NCBI GenBank assembly: GCA_035553855.1 | Contig: DATMJO010000109.1 | Location: 1-49,451 of the forward strand | DNA from: JBBDYQ01 sp035553855 | Lineage (GTDB): Bacteria; Actinomycetota; Thermoleophilia; Solirubrobacterales; Thermoleophilaceae | Direction of reading: 5' to 3' | Length of the DNA stretch: 49,451 nucleotides | In this document: one piece after another, positions 33,473-40,135 of the stretch | Layout of the letters: each line of letters opens with the position of its first letter | Position numbering within the stretch: the first letter of the stretch is position 1 | The notes under the pieces: model-generated | Database searches by the model: none | Told to the model about the DNA's origin: nothing | The model's input: only the letters and a program-made list of their open reading frames with translations | Translations under genes and position numbers: made by a program

Positions 33473-34422
33473 GAGGCGTCCTCGAGAGCCATCAGCGCGG
33501 CCCCGATCATCCCGGCCTCGTCGGCGAAGTGGGCGGCCTCGACCCGGACCTGGTCGCGCGACGGGGCCAGTGCCCGCCGGGCCAGCTCGCGCCGCGCGGG
33601 CCCGAGCAGGAGATCGCCCGCGGCGACCACGCCGCCGCCGACCACGACGACCTCCGGGTTGAGGGCGTTCGCGATGTTCGCGATGCCCACGCCCAGGTGC
33701 TCGCCCGCCACGTGCATCACCTCGCGCGCCGCGGCGTCGCCGTCGTGGGCCAGCTCCGTCACGAGAGCGCCCGTGATCTCGCGGCCGCGGCCGAGCGCCG
33801 CTCCGAGCTCCGAGTCCGGCACGCGGCGCGCCGCCTCCTCGCCCGCGCGACCGATCGCGGGCCCGGAGGCGAACGCCTCCAGGCAGCCGCGGTTCGGGCA
33901 GTTCCCCTGGCAAGGCGGGCCGTCCTTGTCGATCACCATGTGCCCCAGCTCTCCGGCGGCGCCGCTCAGGCCCCGGTACACCCGCCCGTCGAGCACGATG
34001 CCGCCGCCGATCCCGGTGCCGAGCGTGAGCGCCACGACGAATGCCGAGCCCTTCGCCGCGCCGTGGCGCTGCTCGGCCAGCGCTGCGAGGTTCGCGTCGT
34101 TGTCGACCGCGACCGCGAGGCCGAGCCGCTCGCTCATGAGATCGCGGACCGGCACACCGTCGAGCGGCAGGTGCACCGACGAGACCGACCGGCCGGCCGC
34201 GAAGTCGACGAGCGAGGGGATCCCGAGGCCCACCCGGGCCACCGACGGCTCCGCCGCCTGCAGCTCCTCGACCGCGTCGATCAGCACGTCCAGCACCTCG
34301 CCGGTGTCCTCGCCGCGCCAGCGCCGGTGGGTGCGATGGTGGACGCGGAGGTCCGGCCCCACGACCCCGCCGAGCAGCTTCGTCCCGCCCGCGTCCAGGC
34401 CGATGACCAGTGGTCCCTCCAC
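33469..34422 (-). CDS. ROK family sugar kinase (glucokinase-like)
   Basis: A 317-residue ROK protein without an N-terminal DNA-binding domain, so a kinase rather than a repressor. Visible are the phosphate loop IGLDAGGTKLLGGVV, VDNDANLAALAE (catalytic Asp), LGTGIGGGIVLDG, and the zinc motif GHMVIDKDGPPCQGNCPNRGCLEAFAS (residues with H and the three Cys binding Zn). Glucokinase is the likeliest activity; other hexoses are possible. GTG 34422 has TAGCGT (34435-34430) 7 nt upstream. Translationally coupled to rsmI and divergent from the LCP gene. Confidence 0.88.
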   Translation of the reverse strand: MEGPLVIGLDAGGTKLLGGVVGPDLRVHHRTHRRWRGEDTGEVLDVLIDAVEELQAAEPSVARVGLGIPSLVDFAAGRSVSSVHLPLDGVPVRDLMSERLGLAVAVDNDANLAALAEQRHGAAKGSAFVVALTLGTGIGGGIVLDGRVYRGLSGAAGELGHMVIDKDGPPCQGNCPNRGCLEAFASGPAIGRAGEEAARRVPDSELGAALGRGREITGALVTELAHDGDAAAREVMHVAGEHLGVGIANIANALNPEVVVVGGGVVAAGDLLLGPARRELARRALAPSRDQVRVEAAHFADEAGMIGAALMALEDAS

Positions 34423-34429
34423 GTCGCGG

Positions 34430-34474
34430 ACGCTACCGCCGCCACGGCGGCTTCGGCGCGGCGGGCGCTATACA
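34430..34474. promoter_or_regulatory. Paired divergent leaderless promoters for the ROK kinase and LCP genes
   Basis: Minus-strand TAGCGT (34435-34430) ends 7 nt before GTG 34422. Plus-strand TATACA (34469-34474) ends 6 nt before ATG 34481. Unlike the selD and rplY regions the two -10 boxes do not overlap. Confidence 0.45.
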
Positions 34475-34480
34475 CACCTG

Positions 34481-35560
34481 ATGCACGCGGGGCCCCCCGG
34501 CGGCCAGGAGCCGCCCGAGTACAGCGTCTACCGCTCGCGAAAGCGGTTCCTGGACCGCCTGCGCCCGACCGACGAGCAGGCGCAGCTGCGCTCGCTCAGG
34601 CGCCGGAAGGAGCGGGCACCCGGCGCACCGGAGGGGCCGCGGCGACGCAGGCCGCTGACCCGCGGGCGCTTGCTCAAGTGGGTCCTCGGCGCGATCGGGG
34701 CGTGGCTTTTGATCTCGGCGATCTCCTTCATGGCCAGCGCGCAGCTCCAGAAGGGGGTCTCCGACAGCGCGGACGCGGCGCTGTCCGGCGGCGGAAGCCT
34801 GCTGACGGGCAGCACCATCCTCGTGCTCGGCTCCGACGCCCGGCCGCCCGACTCGAAGGAGCCGGGCGCCAGCACCACCGGCCGGGCCGACAGCATCCTC
34901 CTGATCCGCGCCGGCTTCGGCTCGGTGAAGCGCCTCTCGATCCTGCGCGACTCGCTCGCGGAGGTGCCCGGCCACGGCCCCCAGAAGATCAACGCCTCCT
35001 ACGCGCTCGGGGGGCCGGGGCTCGCGATCCGCACCGTCGAGGGCTTCCTCGGCAACGGGCTGCGGATCAACCACGTCATCGAGATCGACTTCGAGCGCTT
35101 CCCCGAGTTCATCGACGCCCTCGGCGGCATCGACATCACGCTGAAGCGCTGCGTCCGCTCGGACCCGTTCGGCGGGCGCAAGTTCAACCTGCCCCGCGGC
35201 GAGCACCATCTGAACGGCCGCCAGGCGCTCGCGTTCGCGCGCATCCGCAGGAACCGCTGCGCCCGCAACGAGGACGACCGGGCGCGGGCCCGCCGCCAGC
35301 AGCAGGTGCTGTCCTCGATCCGCTCGCGGATCCTCTCCCCCGCGACCTTCCTGCGGCTCCCGCTCGTGAGCTGGGAGGCGCCGCGCACCCTGCGCACCGA
35401 CATGCGCGGCCCCGGCCTCGCGACGCTGTTCACCGACCTGCTCACCGGCGGGGCGGGCAGCACCCAGGTGCTCGAGCCCTCCGGCGTGGGGCCGCAGGGC
35501 AGCCTGACGGTCTCCGAGGAGTCGAAGGCGGCCGCCGTCAGGCGGCTCCTGCGCGACTGA
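34481..35560 (+). CDS. LytR-CpsA-Psr (LCP) family glycopolymer transferase
   Basis: A 359-residue type II membrane protein: a 60-residue basic cytoplasmic tail, one helix at about 65-86, then the extracytoplasmic LCP domain with ILVLGSDARP, STTGRADSILLIR (conserved Arg/Asp for the pyrophosphate), LSILRDSLAEVPG, KINASYALGGP, and the QALAFARIRR block with NEDDRARARRQQQVL. LCP enzymes attach wall glycopolymers such as teichoic-acid-like or arabinogalactan-like chains to peptidoglycan from polyprenyl-pyrophosphate donors. ATG 34481 has a -10 at the exact leaderless distance. Confidence 0.93.
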   Translation: MHAGPPGGQEPPEYSVYRSRKRFLDRLRPTDEQAQLRSLRRRKERAPGAPEGPRRRRPLTRGRLLKWVLGAIGAWLLISAISFMASAQLQKGVSDSADAALSGGGSLLTGSTILVLGSDARPPDSKEPGASTTGRADSILLIRAGFGSVKRLSILRDSLAEVPGHGPQKINASYALGGPGLAIRTVEGFLGNGLRINHVIEIDFERFPEFIDALGGIDITLKRCVRSDPFGGRKFNLPRGEHHLNGRQALAFARIRRNRCARNEDDRARARRQQQVLSSIRSRILSPATFLRLPLVSWEAPRTLRTDMRGPGLATLFTDLLTGGAGSTQVLEPSGVGPQGSLTVSEESKAAAVRRLLRD

Positions 35561-35857
35561 TCAGTCCGACGAGGAGGACGAAGAGGAGTCGGACTTCTTC
35601 GAGTCCGACGATGACGACGAGGAGGACGAGGACGACGACGAATCGCTCTTCTTCTCGCCGCCCGAGTCGCCGCCCTTCTTCTTCTTGCCGTAGTCGGTGT
35701 TGTAGAAGCCCGAGCCCTTGAAATGGACCGCGACCGGATGGAAGACGCGGCGCGCGGGCGCCCCGCAGCTCTCACACGAGCTCATCGCGTCGTCGGTCAT
35801 GCGTTGCATGACCTCAAAGGTGTGTCCCTTGTCGCAGCGGTACTCGTAGATCGGCAT
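35561..35857 (-). CDS. FmdB-family zinc-ribbon protein with Ser-rich disordered tail, CIRCE-controlled
   Basis: A 98-residue protein. The N-terminal FmdB zinc ribbon reads MPIYEYRC, then a C28-ESC31-G pair, RRVFHPVAVHFKGSGFYNTD. Only one Cys (C8) is present in the first knuckle, where most homologues have C-x2-C; H12 may be the fourth ligand. From about residue 60 the chain is Lys/Gly/Ser/Asp-rich, ending in long Ser runs, and should be disordered. The layout resembles M. tuberculosis Rv0991c (Ruc), which from memory is an HrcA-controlled redox chaperone. A perfect CIRCE element begins at the start codon, supporting a heat-shock role. ATG 35857 gives the family N-terminus; GTG 35863 is an alternative. 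Confidence 0.85.
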   Translation of the reverse strand: MPIYEYRCDKGHTFEVMQRMTDDAMSSCESCGAPARRVFHPVAVHFKGSGFYNTDYGKKKKGGDSGGEKKSDSSSSSSSSSSSSDSKKSDSSSSSSSD

Positions 35858-35883
35858 TGGCACTCGGATTATAGGAGTGCCAA
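35857..35883. promoter_or_regulatory. CIRCE element (HrcA operator) overlapping a TATAAT -10 box
   Basis: TTGGCACTC (35857-35865), a 9-nt spacer, and GAGTGCCAA (35875-35883) form a perfect 9-bp inverted repeat with exactly the CIRCE spacing and sequence (consensus TTAGCACTC-N9-GAGTGCTAA). The spacer contains TATAAT on the minus strand (35873-35868), so HrcA bound here would block the fmdB promoter. hrcA and groEL are not in the window. Confidence 0.9.
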
Positions 35884-35906
35884 AAACGTGCCCGGAACGG
35901 GTCGGC

Positions 35907-36023
35907 TCAGGCCGCGGCCGGGGGCTGCGGCTCGTCGAGATCCTCGAGCAGCGACACCCGGGAGGAATGCCAGACCAGCCAGGCGGTCAGATGCCCGGTG
36001 GCGCGGAGGGCCATGGTGACCAT
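35907..36023 (-). CDS. Candidate 38-residue protein, hypothetical
   Basis: A short open frame from ATG 36023 to TGA 35907 in the otherwise empty 250-bp gap between the FmdB gene and glyS. It starts MVTMALRATGHLTAWLVW and ends in an acidic/Pro-rich stretch. TATGGT on the minus strand ends 8 nt upstream of the ATG, the same leaderless geometry as established genes here. Without homologues it remains a candidate; it could also be noise in GC-rich sequence. Confidence 0.35.
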   Translation of the reverse strand: MVTMALRATGHLTAWLVWHSSRVSLLEDLDEPQPPAAA

Positions 36024-36093
36024 CGCCCGGCACCATAACCACGCCGGCGGGAGGCGTCCGCGGCATGTCCGCTCATTGCGCTCTTTTGGTGAC

Positions 36094-36099
36094 TAGGGT
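36094..36099 (+). promoter_or_regulatory. -10 candidate TAGGGT for glyS
   Basis: TAGGGT ends 8 nt before ATG 36108; the upstream CTCTTTTGG stretch is one of the few AT-richer tracts here. Leaderless transcription is likely. Confidence 0.4.
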
Positions 36100-36107
36100 T
36101 CGGCCCG

Positions 36108-37508
36108 ATGCCCGCCGCTGACACCGTCACGATGGAAAAGGTCGTCTCCCTCTGCAAGCGCAGGGGCTTCATCTTCCAGTCGTCGGAGATCTACGGCGGC
36201 CTCGCCTCGACCTACGACTACGGCCACTACGGCGTGCTGCTGAAGTCGAACGTCAAGGCCGAGTGGTGGAAGGCCGTCGTCCAGGAGCGCGACGACGTCG
36301 TGGCGCTCGACGCCGCGATCCTGATGCATCCGACGACCTGGGAGGCATCCGGGCACCTCGAGGGCTTCACCGACCCGCTCGTCCAGTGCCTCGGCGACTG
36401 CAAGCGCCGCTGGCGCGAGGACCACCTGCGCGAGGAGCAACGGGGGGAGGCCTCCGGCGAAGCCGGTGCCGAGGGGGGCGAAGCCCCCCGTGACGAGCTG
36501 AAATGCCCCGAGTGCGGCGGCGACCTCTCCGAGCCGCGCAACTTCAACCTGATGTTCGAGACCCACATGGGTCCCGTCCAGGACGAGGGCTCCCGCGTGT
36601 TCCTCCGACCCGAGACGGCCCAGGGCATCTTCGTGAACTTCAAGAACGTGCTCCAGTTCTCGCGCAAGAAGCCCCCTTTCGGGATCGCCCAGGTCGGCAA
36701 GTCCTTCCGCAACGAGATCACGCCGGGCAACTTCATCTTCCGCACGCGCGAGTTCGAGCAGATGGAGATCGAGTTCTTCGTCGCGCCGGCCGACGCCGGC
36801 GAGTGGCACGAGCGCTGGCTCGCGGACCGCATGCGCTGGTACACCGACCTCGGGATCCGCGCCGACCACCTGCGCCTGCGCGCCCACGACTCCGACGAGC
36901 TCTCCCACTACTCGAGCGCCACCTCGGACGTGGAGTACCTCTTCCCGATGGGCTGGTCGGAGCTCGAGGGCATCGCCAACCGCGGCGACTTCGACCTCAC
37001 CCAGCACGCGAAGTTCTCCCGCGAGAAGCTCGACTACGTGGACTCCTCCACGGGCGACCGCTACGTCCCGCACGTGATCGAGCCCTCGGCCGGCGCGGAC
37101 CGCGGCACGCTCGCCTTCATGGTCGACGCCTATGACGAGGAGGAGGTGGAGGGCCGCGAGCGCGTGCTGCTGAGGCTCCACCCCAGGCTCGCTCCCGTGA
37201 AGGTGGCCGTCCTGCCGCTCGTCAACAAGGACGGCCAGCCGGAGGTGGCACGCGACCTCTACGAGGACCTCCGCAGGCGCATGAGCGCCGAGTACGACAC
37301 CGGCGGCTCGATCGGCAAGCGCTACCGGCGCCAGGACGAGATCGGCACGCCGTGGGGCGTAACGGTCGACCACCAGACCCTCGAGGACCGCACCGTCACG
37401 CTCCGCGACCGCGACTCGCTCGAGCAGGTGCGGATCGCGATCGACGAGGTCGGCCCGGAGCTCGAGCGCCGCCTGGCGGCGCCGTGGAAGTCCCCGAAAC
37501 TCGGGTAG
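36108..37508 (+). CDS. glyS: Glycyl-tRNA synthetase (single-chain, alpha2 type)
   Basis: A 466-residue class II synthetase of the dimeric type found in actinobacteria and eukaryotes. Features: VVSLCKRRGFIFQSSEIYGG and TYDYGHYGVLLKSNVK at the N-terminus, the zinc-like CPECGG, motif 2 region VGKSFRNEITPGNFIFRTREFEQMEIEFF, motif 3 region EPSAGADRGTLAFMVDAYDEE, and the C-terminal anticodon domain starting RLAPVKVAVLPLVNK. Between DHLREEQ and DELKCPECGG lies a Gly/Glu-rich insertion encoded partly by an inverted repeat (36473-36489), suggesting a later in-frame insertion. ATG 36108 with a leaderless-type promoter. Confidence 0.96.
   Translation: MPAADTVTMEKVVSLCKRRGFIFQSSEIYGGLASTYDYGHYGVLLKSNVKAEWWKAVVQERDDVVALDAAILMHPTTWEASGHLEGFTDPLVQCLGDCKRRWREDHLREEQRGEASGEAGAEGGEAPRDELKCPECGGDLSEPRNFNLMFETHMGPVQDEGSRVFLRPETAQGIFVNFKNVLQFSRKKPPFGIAQVGKSFRNEITPGNFIFRTREFEQMEIEFFVAPADAGEWHERWLADRMRWYTDLGIRADHLRLRAHDSDELSHYSSATSDVEYLFPMGWSELEGIANRGDFDLTQHAKFSREKLDYVDSSTGDRYVPHVIEPSAGADRGTLAFMVDAYDEEEVEGRERVLLRLHPRLAPVKVAVLPLVNKDGQPEVARDLYEDLRRRMSAEYDTGGSIGKRYRRQDEIGTPWGVTVDHQTLEDRTVTLRDRDSLEQVRIAIDEVGPELERRLAAPWKSPKLG
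36473..36489. repeat. Small inverted repeat inside glyS (7-bp arms, GAA loop)
   Basis: GGGGGGC-GAA-GCCCCCC inside the Gly/Glu-rich insertion of glycyl-tRNA synthetase. It can form a stable hairpin in the mRNA and lies in the one low-complexity part of the protein. Confidence 0.5.
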
Positions 37509-37595
37509 CGGCCTTGCGCCACACCCCCGGTCCGCCGTAATCTGGGCAGTGAGCTATGCCGCGTCCGGCGGGCGCAGAGACGGGGGGGGCGACTC

Positions 37596-38024
37596 GTGAA
37601 CTTCAGATTGAGCTTGGCCGTGCTCGGGGCAGGGGCGCTGTTTGCCACGAGCGGCGGAACGGCGCTTGCGGAGCACGGGGAGGACCCGCCGCCGGACCCG
37701 ACCGACGACTGCCACCAGACGACCTCGTACGATCCGTTCAGCACGGACCGCGCCGTGACCGTCGGGAACACGACGGTGTACGCCGACGTGAACACGACGA
37801 TCGGCCTCGGGTACCCGATCGACGCCTACGCCGGAGTGATCGGCACGGAGGGCTACATCGAGGCGGAGACCGGAACCGGGCCGGGGGTCCCGAGCCCGTA
37901 CGCGCGGATCGACGGCGAGGAGCAGGGCTTCCTCGTCAACGGCGAGGGGCTCGAGGGATACGCGTCCACCGAGGACGGCATCTGCGAGCGCTCCGACTAC
38001 TTCCCGCCGATCGATCACCCGTAG
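37596..38024 (+). CDS. Secreted hypothetical protein
   Basis: A 142-residue protein with a signal peptide (MNFRLSLAVLGAGALFATSG...ALA, cleavage near A25) and an acidic, Gly/Thr-rich mature part. Two Cys (C39 and one near the C-terminus in DGICERS) could form a disulphide. No family recognised. GTG 37596 is preceded by a G-rich Shine-Dalgarno-like run; TAATCT about 60 nt upstream is a possible -10, so unlike its neighbours this gene has a real 5' leader. Confidence 0.65.
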   Translation: MNFRLSLAVLGAGALFATSGGTALAEHGEDPPPDPTDDCHQTTSYDPFSTDRAVTVGNTTVYADVNTTIGLGYPIDAYAGVIGTEGYIEAETGTGPGVPSPYARIDGEEQGFLVNGEGLEGYASTEDGICERSDYFPPIDHP

Positions 38025-38066
38025 CCGCCGGCGCCGCGGTCCGGCGCCCGCGCCAGAATCAACGCC

Positions 38067-40124
38067 ATGCAGCCGCTGGTCGAGCACCGCATCGAGGTGG
38101 GCGGGGTCGAGACGAGGGCGCTGGAGCTCGAGGGCGGGGGGCCACCGGTCGTCCTGCTCCACGGCTTCGCGGACTCGGCCGACACCTGGCGCTTCACGCT
38201 GGACGCGCTCGCGCGGGAGGACCGGCGCGCGATCGCCGTCGACCTTCCGGGCTTCGGTACCGCGCCGGACCTGGAGGAGGGCCCCGTGCTGCCCCAGCTC
38301 GACCGCTTCGCCGACGCGCTCGTGGACTGGTTCTGCCCGGCGGGGGCGATCGTGGCCGGCAACTCGCTCGGCGGAGTGGCCGCGCTGCGGCTCGCCGAGC
38401 GCAAGGGCGAGCAGCTTCGCGGGGTCGTGCCGATCGCGCCGGCCGGCCTCGACATGGCGCCCTGGCTCACGATCATCGAGTCCGAGCCGCTCGTCCGCGC
38501 GCTGCTGGCCTCGCCCGTCCCCGTGCCCGCGCCGCTGATCCACGCGGTCGTCGGCCAGGCCTACCGCAACATCGCGTTCGCCCGCCCGCGGTCGGCCGAC
38601 GTCCGCGTCGTGCGCTCCTTCTGCTCCCACTTCCGCGACAAGGACGCGGCGAGGCGCTTTCTCGGCATCGGCAGGCGCATGTGGCCCGAGCTCGCGGACC
38701 CGTTCCGCTTCGAGCGGGTCTCCTGCCCGGTGCTCGTCGTATGGGGGAGGCAGGACCGGATGGTCCACGCGCGCGGCGCCCAGCGCATCCTGGACGCCGT
38801 GCCCGGAGCGCGCGCCGAGCTGATCGAGCGCTGCGGTCACTGCCCCCAGGTCGAGGCGCCCGAGCGCTTCGCCGAGATCCTGCTCGAGTTCCCGCAGGCA
38901 CGGGCCCAGGCCGCCGCCTGCTCCCGCCCCGGGGCGGGAGCGTCCCGGAGCAGTGCCAATACAGGACGCCGCGGGACGTTCGGCGGGGCGAGACGTAACA
39001 TTTTGCGCGTGAAGCTCCCCTCGCCCCGCTCGCTCGCGCCCTCGGTCGACGCGCTCTGCGACGCCGGCGCGAACGCCTGGGACATGTTCGTGGGCGGCGG
39101 CGTCGCGGACGCGGAGCCCCTCCCCGCCTCGATCGTGGACGAGGGGCCACAGCGGACGATCTACCGCTACCACCCCGTGCGCGGCGCCCGCCGCGCGGCC
39201 CGCGCGCCCGTGCTGCTCGTGCCGCCGCTCGCGGCGCCCGCCACCTGCTTCGACCTGCGCCGCGGCTGCTCGCTCGCCGAGCACCTCGTCGGGCTCGGCT
39301 ACCCGGTCTACCTAGTGGACTACGGGGCGATCGCCTTCAGCGACCGCGACCTCGGCCTCGAGCACTGGATCGAGGGCGTGATCCCGGAGGCCGTGCGGGC
39401 CGTGTCGGCCGATGCGGGCGGCGCGCCCGTACAGGTCGTCGGCTGGTGCCTCGGCGGGATCATGGCGCTGCTCGCCACGGCCGCCGACGAGGACCTGCCG
39501 GTGCACTCGCTCGCGCTCGTAGCGAGTCCCTTCGACTTCACCCAGGTCCGCATGATGGCCCCGGTCCGCGAGCTCGCCCGGCTCACCGGCGGGCGGCTCG
39601 GCACGGCGCTCTACCGGACGCTCGGCGGCGCGCCCGCGTCGCTCGTCTCGATCGGCTTCCGCCTGACGGCGATCGATCGCCTGCTCACGAAGCCGCTCTT
39701 CATCGGCCAGAACCTGGCCGACCGCGACCAGCTCGCGCACATGGAGGCCGTCGACCGCTACATGGCGAACATGCTGGCCTACCCCGGCCGCACCTTCGGC
39801 CAGCTCTACCACCGCTTCTTCCGCGTCAACGAGCTCGCGCAGGGACGCTTCGACACCGGGGAGCGGGTGATCGACCTGGCGAACGTGCGGGTGCCGGTCC
39901 TGTCCGTGGCCGGGTCGGCCGACGTGCTCGCGCCGGAGGCGGCGGTCGAGGCGGTCACCGGGCTCCTCCCGAACGCGCCCGAGGTTCGCTTCCACACCGC
40001 GCCGGGCGGGCACCTCGGCGTGCTCACCGGCCGCTCGGCCCGGAACACCACCTGGGCCCACCTCGACGAGTTCCTCGCCGACCACGACCCCGCGCGCGAG
40101 GAACGCGTTCCGCGGGCCGCGTAA
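38067..40124 (+). CDS. Tandem alpha/beta-hydrolase: esterase-like half plus PhaC-like half in one open frame
   Basis: One uninterrupted 685-codon frame. Residues 1-290 are an alpha/beta hydrolase with nucleophile Ser in GNSLGG, Asp in VWGRQDRMV, and His in RCGHCPQ. After a linker of about 25 residues poor in protein-like signal, residues 315-685 form a second hydrolase whose nucleophile site is GWCLGG (Cys), with Asp in AGSADVLAP and His in PGGHLGVLTG, the lipase-box variant of polyhydroxyalkanoate synthases (class III-like length). TAACAT ends 7 nt before an internal GTG at 39009, so the PhaC-like half may also be made alone. A phaE or phaR subunit is not visible. ATG 38067 has CAGAAT 7 nt upstream. 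Confidence 0.82.
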   Translation: MQPLVEHRIEVGGVETRALELEGGGPPVVLLHGFADSADTWRFTLDALAREDRRAIAVDLPGFGTAPDLEEGPVLPQLDRFADALVDWFCPAGAIVAGNSLGGVAALRLAERKGEQLRGVVPIAPAGLDMAPWLTIIESEPLVRALLASPVPVPAPLIHAVVGQAYRNIAFARPRSADVRVVRSFCSHFRDKDAARRFLGIGRRMWPELADPFRFERVSCPVLVVWGRQDRMVHARGAQRILDAVPGARAELIERCGHCPQVEAPERFAEILLEFPQARAQAAACSRPGAGASRSSANTGRRGTFGGARRNILRVKLPSPRSLAPSVDALCDAGANAWDMFVGGGVADAEPLPASIVDEGPQRTIYRYHPVRGARRAARAPVLLVPPLAAPATCFDLRRGCSLAEHLVGLGYPVYLVDYGAIAFSDRDLGLEHWIEGVIPEAVRAVSADAGGAPVQVVGWCLGGIMALLATAADEDLPVHSLALVASPFDFTQVRMMAPVRELARLTGGRLGTALYRTLGGAPASLVSIGFRLTAIDRLLTKPLFIGQNLADRDQLAHMEAVDRYMANMLAYPGRTFGQLYHRFFRVNELAQGRFDTGERVIDLANVRVPVLSVAGSADVLAPEAAVEAVTGLLPNAPEVRFHTAPGGHLGVLTGRSARNTTWAHLDEFLADHDPAREERVPRAA
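38996..39001 (+). promoter_or_regulatory. Internal -10 candidate TAACAT before the PhaC-like half
   Basis: TAACAT inside the inter-domain linker ends 7 nt before an in-frame GTG (39009), the same geometry as leaderless genes elsewhere in the window. It suggests a separate transcript for the PhaC-like domain. Confidence 0.45.
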
Positions 40125-40127
40125 CCT
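40100..40127 (+). promoter_or_regulatory. Promoter region of the R2lox-SCP2 gene with palindrome GGAACGCGTTCC
   Basis: The perfect 12-nt palindrome at 40100-40111 lies 25 nt upstream of the start codon, within the last codons of the hydrolase gene. TAACCT (40122-40127), which includes that gene's TAA stop, ends 8 nt before ATG 40136. The palindrome differs from the TetR-type operator and could bind another regulator. Confidence 0.4.
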
Positions 40128-40135
40128 CCCGTCCC

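Noticed and set aside
34481..37508. The LCP-fmdB-glyS stretch as a transferred island
   Set aside because: Base composition, leaderless promoters and housekeeping content match the rest of the window; no mobile gene or boundary repeat is visible.
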